Counted from the stretch's first letter, positions 47,521 to 58,006 are shown. The stretch: 64,000 nucleotides of DNA from Candidatus Borreliella tachyglossi (GCF_003076595.1 NZ_CP025785.1:464398-528397); one strand, 5' to 3'. Program-made: numbers and translations. The notes: generated by a model not told the origin, from the letters alone.

Positions 47521-48705
47521 ATGGCTAAGGAAGTTTTTCATAGGACAAAGCCGCATATGAATGTTGGGACAATAGGGCACGTTGACCACGGTAAGACAAC
47601 ATTAACAGCGGCTATTAGTATTTATTGTTCAAAGGTAAATAAAGATGCAAAGGCACTCAAGTATGAAGATATTGATAATGCGCCTGAGGAGAAGGCAAGG
47701 GGAATAACAATTAATGCTAGACACATCGAATATGAAACTGTTAACAGACATTATGCGCATGTTGATTGTCCTGGGCACGCTGACTACATTAAAAATATGA
47801 TCACGGGTGCAGCTCAGATGGATGCTGCTATATTATTGGTTGCGGCTGATAGTGGGGCAGAACCACAGACGAAAGAGCATTTACTACTTGCACAGAGAAT
47901 GGGAATAAATAAAATAATTGTGTTTTTGAATAAATTAGATTTGGCAGATCCTGAACTTGTTGAACTTGTTGAAGTTGAGGTTTTAGAGCTTGTTGAAAAA
48001 TATGGATTTCCTGGCGATACCCCAATAATAAAAGGCTCTGCTTTTGGAGCTATGTCAAATCCTGATGATCCTGAGGCTACTAAATGTGTAAAAGAACTTC
48101 TTGAATCTATGGATAGTTATTTTGAGCTTCCTGAGAGAGATATTGATAAGCCATTTTTGCTTGCTGTTGAAGATGTTTTCTCTATTTCTGGACGTGGTAC
48201 TGTTGCTACTGGGCGTATTGAAAGGGGACTCATTAAGGTTGGACAGGAAGTTGAGATCGTTGGAATTAGGGAAACTCGAAAAACAACTGTTACTGGTGTT
48301 GAAATGTTCCAAAAGATACTTGAACAAGGACAAGCAGGGGATAATGTTGGGCTTTTGTTAAGAGGTGTTGATAAGAAGGATATTGAGAGGGGACAGGTTA
48401 TTTCTGCTGTTGGTACAATTACGCCTCATAAAAAATTTAAAGCCTCTATATATTGTTTGACTAAGGAAGAAGGTGGAAGACATAAGCCATTTTTCCCAGG
48501 GTATAGACCACAGTTTTTCTTTAGAACAACGGATGTTACGGGCATGGTTACTCTTGAGGGTAAGGAAATGGTTATGCCTGGGGATAATGTTGATATTGTT
48601 GTTGAGCTTATTTCTTCAATAGCTATGGATAAGAATGTTGAGTTTGCTGTTAGAGAGGGCGGCAGAACTGTTGCTTCGGGAAGAATTCTTGAAATATTGG
48701 AATAG
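47521..48705 (+). CDS. tuf: Elongation factor Tu
   Basis: A 394-residue GTPase that brings aminoacyl-tRNA to the ribosome. The G1 motif GHVDHGKTT, switch [11 protein letters not shown]3 DCPGHADY and G4 NKLDLAD are all present, followed by two beta-barrel domains with [13 protein letters not shown] and [10 protein letters not shown] strong GGAGGTGATTC precedes the ATG. It leads the S10 operon here, in place of the rpsL-rpsG-fusA-tuf order. Confidence 0.98.
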   Translation: MAKEVFHRTKPHMNVGTIGHVDHGKTTLTAAISIYCSKVNKDAKALKYEDIDNAPEEKARGITINARHIEYETVNRHYAHVDCPGHADYIKNMITGAAQMDAAILLVAADSGAEPQTKEHLLLAQRMGINKIIVFLNKLDLADPELVELVEVEVLELVEKYGFPGDTPIIKGSAFGAMSNPDDPEATKCVKELLESMDSYFELPERDIDKPFLLAVEDVFSISGRGTVATGRIERGLIKVGQEVEIVGIRETRKTTVTGVEMFQKILEQGQAGDNVGLLLRGVDKKDIERGQVISAVGTITPHKKFKASIYCLTKEEGGRHKPFFPGYRPQFFFRTTDVTGMVTLEGKEMVMPGDNVDIVVELISSIAMDKNVEFAVREGGRTVASGRILEILE

Positions 48706-48753
48706 TGCAGGGTTTGAGGGTATTTTTGTATCCCCAAGGTTTAGGAGAATAAA

Positions 48754-49065
48754 TTGATTACTAAAGATAAGATACGAGTCAGGCTTTTTAGTTTTGATGT
48801 TAAGATATTAGATCAGAGTGCTGAGTCTATTGTTAGGGCTGTTCAAAAGTCTAAGGCTCAAATTAAGGGACCTATTCCTTTGCCGACAAAGATAAAAAAA
48901 TATACTGTTTTGCGGTCTCCTCATGCTAATAAAAAATCAAGAGAGCAATTTGAGATGAGAACTCATAAAAGACTTATTGATATCCTAGAACCTACCTCTG
49001 CATTGATGGATTCTTTGATGAAATTAGAGCTTCCTGCAGGGGTAGAGGTAGATATTAAACAGTAA
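48754..49065 (+). CDS. rpsJ: 30S ribosomal protein S10
   Basis: A 103-residue S10: [22 protein letters not shown], then [29 protein letters not shown] split by a turn, and the ending [11 protein letters not shown]. The TTG start at 48754 follows TTAGGAG. First ribosomal gene after tuf, spaced 48 bases. Confidence 0.97.
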   Translation: MITKDKIRVRLFSFDVKILDQSAESIVRAVQKSKAQIKGPIPLPTKIKKYTVLRSPHANKKSREQFEMRTHKRLIDILEPTSALMDSLMKLELPAGVEVDIKQ

Positions 49066-49100
49066 ATAAGATTTTTAAGTTATGAATTTGAGGTGTTTTA

Positions 49101-49730
49101 ATGTTGGGATTGATTGGAAAAAAAGTTGGCATGACACAGATATTTCAAGAAAATGGAGTTGTGGTGCCTGTTACGGTGATAGAATTTGAGCCCAATTATG
49201 TTATAGGAAAAAAAACAGTAGAAAGAGATGGATATGATGCTCTTATAACAGGTTCTGTTGATCTTAGAAGATCTAAAGCTTCAAAGCCTATAAGAGGTCA
49301 ATATAAAAGGCTAGAAAATATTGAGCCTAAGAGATATATTATGGAATTTAGGGGTCTTGAGGGTTATGATGCTGGTGATGAGATTAGACTTGACGCTTTT
49401 AGGGAAATTAAGTACGTAGATATTACTGGTACTACTAAGGGTAAGGGATTTCAGGGAGCTATAAAGAGGCATAATTTTAGTGGTGGTCCATCTTCTCATG
49501 GTTCTAAGTTTCATAGGCATCTTGGTGGTACAGGTCAGGCTACTACACCTGCTAGAACTTTTAAGGGAACCAAAATGGCGGGTAGAATGGGTGGTGAACA
49601 GCAAACTATTCAAAATCTTGAAGTTATTTTTATTGATGAGGATAAAAGATCCATTTTGGTAAAAGGAGCTGTACCAGGGTTTAAGGGTTCTTTTGTTGTT
49701 GTTAAAAAGGCAAAGAAAGTGGGTGTTTAA
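49101..49730 (+). CDS. rplC: 50S ribosomal protein L3
   Basis: A 209-residue L3: GLIGKKVGMTQIF at the start, GTTKGKGFQGAIKRHNF and GSKFHRHLGGTGQATTPART in the loop that reaches the peptidyl-transferase centre. Its stop is followed at once by rplD. Confidence 0.98.
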   Translation: MLGLIGKKVGMTQIFQENGVVVPVTVIEFEPNYVIGKKTVERDGYDALITGSVDLRRSKASKPIRGQYKRLENIEPKRYIMEFRGLEGYDAGDEIRLDAFREIKYVDITGTTKGKGFQGAIKRHNFSGGPSSHGSKFHRHLGGTGQATTPARTFKGTKMAGRMGGEQQTIQNLEVIFIDEDKRSILVKGAVPGFKGSFVVVKKAKKVGV

Positions 49731-49731
49731 T

Positions 49732-50361
49732 ATGGAAAGAAAAGTTTTTTCTAAGGATGGACAAGAGCTTAGATCTATAGATTTAGAAGATAGGGTTTTT
49801 AATGTAGATGTTAGCTATGGTTCTATATATAATGCTATTAAGAATGAGCTAGCTAATCTTAGGGTTGGAACAGCTACAACTAAGACTAGGGCTGAGGTTA
49901 GAGGTAGTTCAAAGAAGCCTTGGAAACAAAAGGGTACGGGACGTGCAAGGGTTGGCACTAAGAGAAATCCTGTTTGGGTTGGTGGAGGTGTAGCTTTGGG
50001 GCCAAAACCAAGAGACTACAGCTATAAGCTTCCAAAGAAGGTTAAGAGACTTGCTTTTAAGTCTGTACTTAGTCTATGTGCATCTATGGAGGATAATTTT
50101 AAAGTTGTTGAAAATTTTACTATTGAGTCAGGAAAGACAAAAGAGCTTGCTTTAATAGTAAGGAACTTTATAAAAACTGATGGGAGAACAGTGATTTTAT
50201 TGGGTAATGACGATCAAATGGTTAAGAGAGCAGGAAAAAATATAAGAGATTTAAAGATTTTATCTTTTAATAGACTTAGAGTTGTTGATTTGTTTTATGC
50301 TAAAAATTTGATAGCTCTTGAATCTGCTATTACTGGTCTTAATGAGTTTTATGTCAAATAA
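49732..50361 (+). CDS. rplD: 50S ribosomal protein L4
   Basis: A 209-residue L4 with the exit-tunnel loop TKTRAEVRGSSKKPWKQKGTG and RARVGTKRNPVWVGGGVALGP. The start at 49732 is one base after the rplC stop; an upstream in-frame start lies inside rplC. In enteric bacteria L4 regulates the S10 leader; no such leader structure was recognised here. Confidence 0.97.
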   Translation: MERKVFSKDGQELRSIDLEDRVFNVDVSYGSIYNAIKNELANLRVGTATTKTRAEVRGSSKKPWKQKGTGRARVGTKRNPVWVGGGVALGPKPRDYSYKLPKKVKRLAFKSVLSLCASMEDNFKVVENFTIESGKTKELALIVRNFIKTDGRTVILLGNDDQMVKRAGKNIRDLKILSFNRLRVVDLFYAKNLIALESAITGLNEFYVK

Positions 50362-50382
50362 GAGAAATGTTGAGGATGAGTT

Positions 50383-50679
50383 ATGAAAGCTTATGATATA
50401 ATAATTTCACCTATGCTTACTGAGAAAACCAATATTCAGCGAGAAAATTTGAATGTTTATGCTTTTCATGTCAGAAAGCAAGCGAATAAAAAAGAAATTG
50501 GTGTTGCAATTAAAGAGCTTTTTAATGTTACTCCAATAGCATGTAATTTGCTTAATGTTAAGAGTAAAGTTAAGGTAGTTGTGTCAAGGAAGGGGTATCC
50601 TATTGGCAAGGGGAAAACTTCTTCATGGAAAAAGGCATATGTTTATCTTAAAAAAGAAGACAAGATAGATATTTTTTAG
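50383..50679 (+). CDS. rplW: 50S ribosomal protein L23
   Basis: A 98-residue L23: IISPMLTEKTNIQRENLNVYAFHV, then NKKEIGVAIKELFNV and a C-terminal Lys-rich strand. It forms part of the docking site for SRP and trigger factor at the tunnel exit. Confidence 0.96.
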   Translation: MKAYDIIISPMLTEKTNIQRENLNVYAFHVRKQANKKEIGVAIKELFNVTPIACNLLNVKSKVKVVVSRKGYPIGKGKTSSWKKAYVYLKKEDKIDIF

Positions 50680-50700
50680 TGGTTTTGGAGAAAGGTAGAT

Positions 50701-51534
50701 ATGGGTATTAAGACTTATAAGCCAAAAACTTCGTCTTTGCGTTATAAGACAACTTTATCTTTTGATGAGTTAAGTAAGGGCAATGACCCTCTTAGATCTT
50801 TAACTAAGGGGAAGGCATCTAGGGCTGGAAGAGACTCTTCTGGAAGAATTAGTGTTAGAAGAAGAGGTGGTGGGCATAAAAGGCGATACAGGGATATTGA
50901 CTTTGACAGGAGGGAAAAATTTGGCGTGCCTGCTCGAGTTGCATCTATTGAATATGATCCTAATAGGAGTTCTAATATAGCTTTGCTTGTTTATGGGGAT
51001 GGAGATAAGAGGTATATTATTGCTCCTAGGGGAATTAAGGTTGGTGATGTTTTGGAGAGTGGCCCAGGTTCTCCAATAAGGGTTGGTAATTCTTTGCCAC
51101 TTGAAAATATTCCGGTTGGCAAGACAGTACATAATATTGAACTTAATATTGGAAGGGGTGGTCAGCTTGTAAGAGGTGCGGGGGGTTATGCTATGATACT
51201 TGCTTCTGAGGGAGATTACGTGACTGTTAAGCTTCCATCGGGCGAGATGCGCATGATTTTTAAGAAGTGTGTAGCAACCCTTGGAGAGGTTGGTAACGAA
51301 GATTATATGAATGTTTCTATTGGCAAGGCTGGCAAGAGTAGATGGCTTGGGAAGAGACCTAAGGTAAGAGGGGTTGCAATGAATCCTGTTGATCACCCAC
51401 ATGGTGGTGGTGAGGGTAAAACTTCTGGGGGTCGTCATCCTGTATCTCCTTGGGGACAACCAACTAAGGGATATAAAACTCGAAAGAAAAAGAAATACTC
51501 AGATAAGTTTATCATCAAGAGAAGAAATAAATAG
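50701..51534 (+). CDS. rplB: 50S ribosomal protein L2
   Basis: A 277-residue L2: [21 protein letters not shown], then the peptidyl-transferase-near [21 protein letters not shown] with its conserved His, and a basic tail [16 protein letters not shown]. Confidence 0.98.
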   Translation: MGIKTYKPKTSSLRYKTTLSFDELSKGNDPLRSLTKGKASRAGRDSSGRISVRRRGGGHKRRYRDIDFDRREKFGVPARVASIEYDPNRSSNIALLVYGDGDKRYIIAPRGIKVGDVLESGPGSPIRVGNSLPLENIPVGKTVHNIELNIGRGGQLVRGAGGYAMILASEGDYVTVKLPSGEMRMIFKKCVATLGEVGNEDYMNVSIGKAGKSRWLGKRPKVRGVAMNPVDHPHGGGEGKTSGGRHPVSPWGQPTKGYKTRKKKKYSDKFIIKRRNK

Positions 51535-51543
51535 GAGAGCGTA

Positions 51544-51822
51544 GTGGCAAGATCTATTAAAAAGGGACCTTTTATAGAAAAAAGTCTTTATCAAAAAGTT
51601 TTGGCATCCTCTGGGAGGGAAAAGAGAGTAGTTATTAAAACTTATTCTAGAGCTTCAACAATAATTCCTGAGATGGTGAGTCTTACTATATCTGTTTATA
51701 ATGGGAAGTCTTTCATTCCCGTTTATATTACTGAGGATCTTGTTGGGCATAAGCTTGGTGAATTTTCACCGACAAGAATTTTTAGAGGACATGCTAAATC
51801 AGATAAGAAGGGAAGGAAATAG
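51544..51822 (+). CDS. rpsS: 30S ribosomal protein S19
   Basis: A 92-residue S19: [32 protein letters not shown] and [17 protein letters not shown]. The start is GTG at 51544 with GGAGAG upstream. Confidence 0.97.
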   Translation: MARSIKKGPFIEKSLYQKVLASSGREKRVVIKTYSRASTIIPEMVSLTISVYNGKSFIPVYITEDLVGHKLGEFSPTRIFRGHAKSDKKGRK

Positions 51823-51827
51823 AGGTT

Positions 51828-52190
51828 ATGTATGTAAATAGAAGGTATACAGCAAGAGGCAAAAATTTGCCATCTTCGCCGAAAAAAGTAAGGCCTATAG
51901 CTGATAATATACGGGGTAAGTCTTATATTGAGGCGGTTGCAATACTTTATTCTATGCCTAATAAGGGTGCTAAACTTTTAGGCAAGGTGGTTAAATCAGC
52001 CGCATCGAATGCGATATACCATAATAAAAATCTTTCTGAGGATATGATAGTTGTAAATAAGGTTATGGTGGATGATGGAAGAAGACGTAGGAGTATTTGG
52101 CCTAGGGCTAGAGGCAGGGCCGATAGACTTATTAACAGAAGTTGCCATATTTTTGTTGAAGTTAATGAAAAGATGCATGGTGGAGAATAA
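51828..52190 (+). CDS. rplV: 50S ribosomal protein L22
   Basis: A 120-residue L22: LPSSPKKVRPIADNIRGKSY, LLGKVVKSAASNAIYHN, and the tunnel-lining hairpin VDDGRRRRSIWPRARGRADR. Confidence 0.97.
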   Translation: MYVNRRYTARGKNLPSSPKKVRPIADNIRGKSYIEAVAILYSMPNKGAKLLGKVVKSAASNAIYHNKNLSEDMIVVNKVMVDDGRRRRSIWPRARGRADRLINRSCHIFVEVNEKMHGGE

Positions 52191-52193
52191 CAT

Positions 52194-53030
52194 ATGGGTC
52201 AAAAAGTACATCCTTATAGCTTAAGATTGAAGATTAATAAGGATTGGAAGTCAAAGTGGTATTTTGATAAAAAGTTGTATTCTGAGATTCTTCACGAAGA
52301 CTTCTTAATAAGGCGAGAAACAATGAAGTTCTTTAAAACAATTAGATTTGATATTGCGGATATTGAGATTATTAGAAATAACCTGCAGAGAGCGACTGTT
52401 GTAATTTCTACGCCAAGGCCTGGCTCTGTGATTGGAGTTAAGGGCGCTAATATTGAAAAAATTGGGCAATTGTTAGCTAGGAGAATATCTAAAAAAATTA
52501 ATATTAAGATAAAAGAGATTAAGAAGCCAGAATTTGATGCTCAAATTATTGCTAACGGGATTGCGAAACAGATGGAGAATAGAGCTTCTTATAGAAAGCT
52601 TTTAAAGTCGGCACTTTCATCTTCTATTTCGAAAGGTATTCAGGGTATTAAACTTAAGGTCTCGGGTAGACTTGGTGGAGCTGAGATTGCTAGAAGTTTT
52701 GAAGTTAAGGAAGGAAGAATTCCTTTACATACCCTTAGAGCTAATATAGATTATGGTTTTGCTGAAGCTCAGACAACTTATGGTGTTATTGGTGTTAAAG
52801 TTTGGGTATTTAAGGGTGAAGTTTTAGGAAAGCAAATTAATTCAGATGCTGGTCAGGTAATTAATAGAAAGTCTTTACGAGAAAAGAATGAGAGTTTTAG
52901 TAGAAATAGATTAGTGGATGATAGGAATAGAAAAGTTTTAAATGAGAATAAGTTTTCTAAGGAAAAATCAGGGCTTGAGTCTAGGTTAAGGAATAATTCT
53001 TTTGGGAAAAAAGATGGTTCTGATGTATAA
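52194..53030 (+). CDS. rpsC: 30S ribosomal protein S3
   Basis: A 278-residue S3: GQKVHPYSLRLKINKDW, KH domain with PGSVIGVKGANIEKIGQLL, and the C-terminal SGRLGGAEIARSFEVKEG with TLRANIDYGFAEAQTTYG. After about residue 225 there is a charged, low-complexity tail (SFSRNRLVDDRNRK and onward) beyond the usual fold. The start is 3 bases after rplV. Confidence 0.97.
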   Translation: MGQKVHPYSLRLKINKDWKSKWYFDKKLYSEILHEDFLIRRETMKFFKTIRFDIADIEIIRNNLQRATVVISTPRPGSVIGVKGANIEKIGQLLARRISKKINIKIKEIKKPEFDAQIIANGIAKQMENRASYRKLLKSALSSSISKGIQGIKLKVSGRLGGAEIARSFEVKEGRIPLHTLRANIDYGFAEAQTTYGVIGVKVWVFKGEVLGKQINSDAGQVINRKSLREKNESFSRNRLVDDRNRKVLNENKFSKEKSGLESRLRNNSFGKKDGSDV

Positions 53031-53048
53031 ATCTTTAAGGAGAGTTAA

Positions 53049-53465
53049 ATGTTAAGTCCTAAGAAGGTTAAATATAGGAAAAGGCAAAGAGGAAGACTTA
53101 CTGGAGAAGCTCAAAAAGGTAACAAGATATCTTTTGGGGAGTATGGACTTGTATCTCTTGAGACATATTTTATTACTGCAAGGCAAATTGAGGCAGCTCG
53201 TGTTGCTATGACTCGTAGAGTTAAAAGAGGTGGTAAGGTTTGGATAAGAATATTTCCAGACATTCCTTATACTAAGAAGCCAGCTGAGACTAGGATGGGT
53301 AAGGGTAAGGGAGGCGTTGACCATTGGAATGCGCCTGTTAAGCTTGGAACTGTTATGTTTGAGATGGCTGGAGTAGCTAAGGAGCTTGCTGAGGAAGCTA
53401 TGATGCTTGCTAGCTCCAAACTTCCGGTTAAAACTATATTTGTAGTAAGGCGAGATTTGAGGTGA
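53049..53465 (+). CDS. rplP: 50S ribosomal protein L16
   Basis: A 138-residue L16: [19 protein letters not shown], then [27 protein letters not shown] in two parts and FVVRRDL near the end. rpmC starts 3 bases on. Confidence 0.97.
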   Translation: MLSPKKVKYRKRQRGRLTGEAQKGNKISFGEYGLVSLETYFITARQIEAARVAMTRRVKRGGKVWIRIFPDIPYTKKPAETRMGKGKGGVDHWNAPVKLGTVMFEMAGVAKELAEEAMMLASSKLPVKTIFVVRRDLR

Positions 53466-53468
53466 GTT

Positions 53469-53669
53469 ATGTTAAAAAAATTTAAAGATTTGACCCTTGA
53501 GGATATTGAAGCTAGAAGATTGGCTTTAAAGAAGGAATATATGGACTTAAGGTTTAAAGCTGTTGTTGGACATGTTGAAAATCCTTTAAAGAAGAGAGAG
53601 ATGAGGCGAGATATTGCAAGGCTTAATACAATTATTCATGAATATGGTATGGGTATTAGGAAGGTTTAA
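53469..53669 (+). CDS. rpmC: 50S ribosomal protein L29
   Basis: A 66-residue L29 of two helices: [24 protein letters not shown] and [17 protein letters not shown]. It ends 4 bases before rpsQ. Confidence 0.95.
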   Translation: MLKKFKDLTLEDIEARRLALKKEYMDLRFKAVVGHVENPLKKREMRRDIARLNTIIHEYGMGIRKV

Positions 53670-53673
53670 TTAT

Positions 53674-53928
53674 ATGTCAAGAGAAAATAAGAAAGAATTA
53701 ATTGGGAAAGTTGTTAGTGATAAGATGAAAAAGACAATAGTTGTTGAAATTGTTCAAAGAAAGATGCACCCTATATATCACAAATACTTGAAAGTTAGCA
53801 GAAAAGTTAAGGCTCATGATGAAAAGGAAGAATCAAGAATTGGCGATAAGGTAAAAATTATTGAGGCTCGACCTATTAGTAAAGAGAAAAGGTGGATACT
53901 TGTTGGAGTTTTGGAGAAGTCAAAGTAA
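53674..53928 (+). CDS. rpsQ: 30S ribosomal protein S17
   Basis: An 84-residue S17 OB-fold protein: [39 protein letters not shown] and the ending [15 protein letters not shown]. The ATG at 53674 follows AGGAAGG; an earlier in-frame start lies inside rpmC. Confidence 0.97.
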   Translation: MSRENKKELIGKVVSDKMKKTIVVEIVQRKMHPIYHKYLKVSRKVKAHDEKEESRIGDKVKIIEARPISKEKRWILVGVLEKSK

Positions 53929-53958
53929 TTTCAGTTATTTTTTATAGAGGAGATTAAT

Positions 53959-54327
53959 ATGGTTCAGATGCAGACATATTTAACAGTTGCTGACAATACA
54001 GGTGGCAAGATAGCGCAATGCATAAAAGTTCTTGGTGGTAGTAAGAAACGATATGCTAGGGTTGGAGACATAATCGTTATTGCTGTAAAGCAAGCAATTC
54101 CCAATTCGCCTATTAAGAAAGGAGATGTGCATAAAGCTGTGGTTGTTAGGACTTCGAAGGAAATAAGGCGTAAGAATGGAACTTATGTTAGATTTGATGA
54201 TAATGCATGTGTTATACTTGATACTAATTTGAACCCAAGAGGCAAAAGAGTTTTTGGACCTGTTGCAAGAGAGCTCAGAGATGCCAATTTTATGAAAGTT
54301 GTTTCATTGGCTTCAGAGGTGATATAG
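53959..54327 (+). CDS. rplN: 50S ribosomal protein L14
   Basis: A 122-residue L14: [34 protein letters not shown], and [20 protein letters not shown]. Confidence 0.97.
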   Translation: MVQMQTYLTVADNTGGKIAQCIKVLGGSKKRYARVGDIIVIAVKQAIPNSPIKKGDVHKAVVVRTSKEIRRKNGTYVRFDDNACVILDTNLNPRGKRVFGPVARELRDANFMKVVSLASEVI

Positions 54328-54337
54328 GGGGTTATTT

Positions 54338-54643
54338 ATGAAGACAAGGTTGAAGGTAGGTGACAATGTGAAGATTATCTGCGGCAAGGACAGAGGTAAA
54401 ACGGGAAAAATTACTAGTATAGATAGAGCAAATCTTAAGGTTGTTGTTGAATCTTGTAATTTAGTTAAAAAGGTTATTAAAGCAAGGACACCTCAGGAAA
54501 AGAGTAAGATAATCAGTAAGGAAGCGGCTATGGCTATTTCAAATGTAATTTTGTTTGTAGGTGGTGTAACTTCAAGAACGGGAATTAGATTTGAAAATAA
54601 TGAAAAAAAGAGATATCTTAAAAAGAATGGGGAGAATATTTAG
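54338..54643 (+). CDS. rplX: 50S ribosomal protein L24
   Basis: A 101-residue L24 with a KOW motif: [21 protein letters not shown], and the [16 protein letters not shown] strand. It lies between rplN and rplE with gaps of 10 and 3 bases. Confidence 0.96.
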   Translation: MKTRLKVGDNVKIICGKDRGKTGKITSIDRANLKVVVESCNLVKKVIKARTPQEKSKIISKEAAMAISNVILFVGGVTSRTGIRFENNEKKRYLKKNGENI

Positions 54644-54646
54644 CCT

Positions 54647-55195
54647 ATGAGTTATGTTCCTGAGTTAAAGAAGTATTATAGGGATAGTATTATAAAAGAA
54701 CTTGTTGGGGAATTTCAATATAAGTCTATTATGCAGGCTCCAAAGATAGAGAAAATAGTTGTTTCTGTGGGAGTTGGGGAAGCTGTTAAAAATAAAAAAC
54801 TTTTAGATTCAGCTGTTTCTGAACTTAGTCAAATTACTGGGCAACGGGCTGTTAAGACGAAGGCTAAGAGGGCCATTGCTGGATTTAAGATTAGACAGGG
54901 TCAAGAAATAGGTGCTAAGGTTACTCTTCGAGGTAATATTATGTATGAGTTTTTGTACAAACTTATTAATTTAGCATTGCCCCGTGTTAAGGATTTTAGA
55001 GGAGTTGATAGCAATGCTTTTGATGGTAAGGGTAATTATTCTTTTGGAATAGCAGAGCAAATAATATTTTCTGAGATAGATTATGATAAAATAGAGAGGA
55101 TATCTGGTTTGAATGTTACAGTAGTGACAACGGCTTTAAGCGATAGAGAAGGAAAAGCTTTGCTATCTAAATTTGGTATGCCGTTTAGTAATTAA
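54647..55195 (+). CDS. rplE: 50S ribosomal protein L5
   Basis: A 182-residue L5 that contacts 5S r[42 protein letters not shown], and [19 protein letters not shown]. Confidence 0.97.
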   Translation: MSYVPELKKYYRDSIIKELVGEFQYKSIMQAPKIEKIVVSVGVGEAVKNKKLLDSAVSELSQITGQRAVKTKAKRAIAGFKIRQGQEIGAKVTLRGNIMYEFLYKLINLALPRVKDFRGVDSNAFDGKGNYSFGIAEQIIFSEIDYDKIERISGLNVTVVTTALSDREGKALLSKFGMPFSN

Positions 55196-55209
55196 AGGGA
55201 TTTGTGTTT

Positions 55210-55395
55210 ATGGCTAAAAGATCAATGATAGTTAAGGCTTTGCGAAAGCCTAAGTATATAACAAGGCAAAAGAATAGATGTAAATTATGTGGGCGTCCAA
55301 AGGGTTATATGAGAGATTTTAGTATGTGTCGTATATGTTTTAGGAAACATGCATCATCAGGGTTAGTTCCTGGTGTTTCAAAATCAAGCTGGTAA
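55210..55395 (+). CDS. rpsN: 30S ribosomal protein S14, zinc-binding form
   Basis: A 61-residue S14 of the short zinc type: [10 protein letters not shown] and CRICFRKHA supply two Cys pairs. ATG at 55210 is preferred to a GTG two codons upstream because MAKRSMI is the usual beginning. Confidence 0.96.
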   Translation: MAKRSMIVKALRKPKYITRQKNRCKLCGRPKGYMRDFSMCRICFRKHASSGLVPGVSKSSW

Positions 55396-55404
55396 GGAGA
55401 ATTT

Positions 55405-55803
55405 ATGGCGGTTACGCATTCAGTGGGAGATATGTTAACTAAGATAAGAAATGCAAGTAGAGTTAAGCATGAATCTGTGAGTTTGAAGATGTCTAATATA
55501 AATAAGGCAATTTTAGACATTCTTAAGGAAGAAGGATACATTAGGGATTATAGTATATTTGACAAGAATGGTATTTCTTTTATTAAGGCAATGCTAAGTT
55601 ATGATCATAAAAGAAATTCAGCTATAAATAGAATAGATGCTATTTCAACTCCTGGTAGGAAGGTTTATTCTGCATATAAAAATATGCCGAGAATAAAAAA
55701 CGGATATGGTATATTAATAGTTTCTTCTTCTAAGGGCGTTATTACCGGTAAAAAGGCTAAGGATAATAAAGTAGGTGGTGAGTTAATTTGCTCAGTTTGG
55801 TAA
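55405..55803 (+). CDS. rpsH: 30S ribosomal protein S8
   Basis: A 132-residue S8: THSVGDMLTKIRNASRVKHE, ISTPGRKVYSAYKNMPRIKN and the ending VGGELICSVW. In enteric bacteria S8 represses the spc operon; no such site was looked for in detail. Confidence 0.97.
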   Translation: MAVTHSVGDMLTKIRNASRVKHESVSLKMSNINKAILDILKEEGYIRDYSIFDKNGISFIKAMLSYDHKRNSAINRIDAISTPGRKVYSAYKNMPRIKNGYGILIVSSSKGVITGKKAKDNKVGGELICSVW

Positions 55804-55822
55804 GGTGAGAGGTAGATAAAGT

Positions 55823-56365
55823 ATGTCACGGATTGGTAAACTTCCTATCAAGATGTTAGATTCTGTTAGGGTTGATATTAAGGACAATGTAGTAATGGTT
55901 GAAGGGAAGAAAGGTAAGCTAAGTCAGGAGATAAAGAATAATATTCGGGTTAAAATTGAAAATGGTAATATTGCTGTTGAGCGTACCTTGGAAGATAAGC
56001 AGACAAGGGCTTTTCATGGTCTTTATAGAAGTTTGATTTTTAATATGGTTAAGGGAGTAACTGATGGATTTTCAAAATCTCTTACTATTAATGGTATAGG
56101 ATACAGAGTCGAGCAACAAGGAAAGAGTCTTTTTTTTAACTTGGGATATTCAACGCAATTTGAATATGTAATTCCTGAGGGAATTACTATTAAGATTGAT
56201 GGTAATACTAAAATTGCTGTTGAGGGAATAGATAAGTGTAGAGTTGGGCAGGTTGCTGCTGAGATTAGAGGTTTGAAAATTCCAGAGCCTTATAAGGGGA
56301 AGGGAATTAGATATGATAATGAAGTAATCAAGCGAAAAGTAGGAAAGTCAGGAGTAAAAAAATAG
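55823..56365 (+). CDS. rplF: 50S ribosomal protein L6
   Basis: A 180-residue L6: SRIGKLPIKMLDSVRVDI, GFSKSLTINGIGYRVEQQGK and the C-terminal EPYKGKGIRYDNEVIKRKVGK. Confidence 0.97.
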   Translation: MSRIGKLPIKMLDSVRVDIKDNVVMVEGKKGKLSQEIKNNIRVKIENGNIAVERTLEDKQTRAFHGLYRSLIFNMVKGVTDGFSKSLTINGIGYRVEQQGKSLFFNLGYSTQFEYVIPEGITIKIDGNTKIAVEGIDKCRVGQVAAEIRGLKIPEPYKGKGIRYDNEVIKRKVGKSGVKK

Positions 56366-56382
56366 ATTTTAGGTGAGTATTT

Positions 56383-56742
56383 ATGAAAAAAATAAAAGAG
56401 ACTGAAAAAAGAAATGTAAAACGCAAGAGAAGAATAAGAGATAGAATTGGGCTTGGTGTTACAGATAGACCTAGAATCACGATTTTTAAGTCCAATAGGT
56501 ATTTTTATGCTCAAGTTGTTGATGATACAGTGGGGCATACTCTTGCGAGTGTTTCTACTATTGAGAAAGGTCTTAAATTAAACAAAAATATCGATAATGT
56601 GATGAAACTCGGTGAGATTCTTGCAAAAAGACTTAAGGATAAAAATATTAGTAGACTTATTTTTGATAGGAACGGTTATAAATATCATGGTCTTATTGCA
56701 AGTTTTGCAACCTCTTTGCGAGAAGCTGGTATTGATATTTAG
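56383..56742 (+). CDS. rplR: 50S ribosomal protein L18
   Basis: A 119-residue L18: [20 protein letters not shown], then [36 protein letters not shown]. It contacts 5S rRNA with L5. Confidence 0.97.
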   Translation: MKKIKETEKRNVKRKRRIRDRIGLGVTDRPRITIFKSNRYFYAQVVDDTVGHTLASVSTIEKGLKLNKNIDNVMKLGEILAKRLKDKNISRLIFDRNGYKYHGLIASFATSLREAGIDI

Positions 56743-56754
56743 GGGGAAATTATA

Positions 56755-57249
56755 GTGGAAACTCAAGTTCATAAAAAACAAATAGAGAAATTAATATCAC
56801 TTAATAGGGTTACTAAGGTTGTAAAAGGGGGAAGAAGGTTTTCTTTTGCTGCTTTTATGGTTGTTGGCGATGGAGAAGGACAGGTTGGTTGGGGATTTGG
56901 TAAGGCCAATGATGCTAGTGATGCGATTAAGAAGAGCTTAACAAATGCTAGGAAGAATTTAAGGTTTGTTCCTGTTAGGAAAGGTACCCTCCCTCATATG
57001 GTTATTGGGGACTTTAAAAAAGCTAAGGTTTTAATTAAACCAGCTACTCATGGTACTGGTATTATTGCGGGTGGACCTGTACGTTCTGTAATGGAAGCAT
57101 TGGGAGTTCATGATATTTTAAGCAAATCTCTTGGTTCAAATAATTCTATGAATGTGGTAAAGGCAACTTTTAAAGCATTTGATTTGGTCTTGGATGCTAG
57201 AAAGGTTGCGGGAATAAGAGGAAAAACTTTAAGGACTTTATGGGGTTAG
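56755..57249 (+). CDS. rpsE: 30S ribosomal protein S5
   Basis: A 164-residue S5: VTKVVKGGRRFSFAAFMVVGD, GQVGWGFGKANDASDAI, and GTGIIAGGPVRSVMEALGV. The start is GTG at 56755, preceded by GGGGGAAA. Confidence 0.97.
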   Translation: METQVHKKQIEKLISLNRVTKVVKGGRRFSFAAFMVVGDGEGQVGWGFGKANDASDAIKKSLTNARKNLRFVPVRKGTLPHMVIGDFKKAKVLIKPATHGTGIIAGGPVRSVMEALGVHDILSKSLGSNNSMNVVKATFKAFDLVLDARKVAGIRGKTLRTLWG

Positions 57250-57252
57250 TTT

Positions 57253-57564
57253 ATGGTTAAGAGAAAATTAAGACTTCAGTTGAAGCAAGCGAGGTTTCAA
57301 ACCTCAAGATCTAGGCTTAAAAATAAGGCTTTTATTAAAAGGATGGAAGGAAACAGAGAAGTTATTGTTAAGAGTGGTATTAGAGTTGAGGTTGAGCTTA
57401 GGAGAAGTCTTATCGGGAAATTAGATAGCAAGGTTAGAACATTGAGAGCTTTGGGTTTGAAGAAAATAGGGGACAGAAAAATCCATATTTTAAACAAGTC
57501 TATTAAAGGTATGCTTAATGAGATAGTTAGTATGGTTTTGTTAAGTGAGGTAAGGAATGATTAA
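57253..57564 (+). CDS. rpmD: 50S ribosomal protein L30 with N-terminal extension
   Basis: A 103-residue protein. Residues from about 43 match ordinary L30 ([32 protein letters not shown]). The first 40 or so residues are an additional basic segment ([20 protein letters not shown]), where typical bacterial L30 is about 60 residues in total. A later ATG at 57343 would still leave 12 extra residues and has poor ribosome-site spacing, so the long form looks real. Confidence 0.88.
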   Translation: MVKRKLRLQLKQARFQTSRSRLKNKAFIKRMEGNREVIVKSGIRVEVELRRSLIGKLDSKVRTLRALGLKKIGDRKIHILNKSIKGMLNEIVSMVLLSEVRND

Positions 57565-57994
57565 GTTAAAGAGACCTTTGGGAGCTAATAAGTCTCGAAA
57601 GGTTGTAGGTAGGGGTCCAGGATCTGGACTGGGAAAGACATCTGGTCGAGGTCAAAAGGGTCAGAGAGCCAGAAATACCTCTCCAAGGCCCGGTTTTGAG
57701 GGGGGCCAGACTCCTCTTTATAGAAGGTTACCAAGAAGAGGCTTCTCTAATCATGATTACAAGGTTAAGTATGAGATTGTAGGGCTTGGAGATGTAGATA
57801 GGAAATTTGAGACTGGAGATTTGGTGAACTATAGTACTTTGTGTGCGAGGGGGCTTGTGAGTAAAAAAGTTAAAAATGTTAAGGTTTTATCTAATGGTAA
57901 TCTCACTAAGAAGGTTGATTTTGAAATCTTTCGTATTTCGAAATCCGCTGAAGACCTTGTAACAAAGCTTGGGTGTAGTATTAAATTAGTTTAG
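57557..57994 (+). CDS. rplO: 50S ribosomal protein L15
   Basis: A 145-residue L15: [27 protein letters not shown] in two parts, [17 protein letters not shown] and the ending KLGCSIKLV. It overlaps rpmD by 8 bases. Confidence 0.97.
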   Translation: MIKLKRPLGANKSRKVVGRGPGSGLGKTSGRGQKGQRARNTSPRPGFEGGQTPLYRRLPRRGFSNHDYKVKYEIVGLGDVDRKFETGDLVNYSTLCARGLVSKKVKNVKVLSNGNLTKKVDFEIFRISKSAEDLVTKLGCSIKLV

Positions 57995-58006
57995 AATGGT
58001 AGTGAA

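Noticed and set aside
47353-47589. Minus-strand reading frame over the tuf start
   Set aside because: It overlaps tuf and its ribosome site on the opposite strand and has no recognisable motif.
48706-48753. Possible terminator between tuf and rpsJ
   Set aside because: GGGTATTTTTGTATCCC does not form a proper stem, since the inner bases mismatch.
50800-51459. Long minus-strand frame within rplB
   Set aside because: It is the antisense shadow of L2; the composition follows the L2 codons and no start signal is present.
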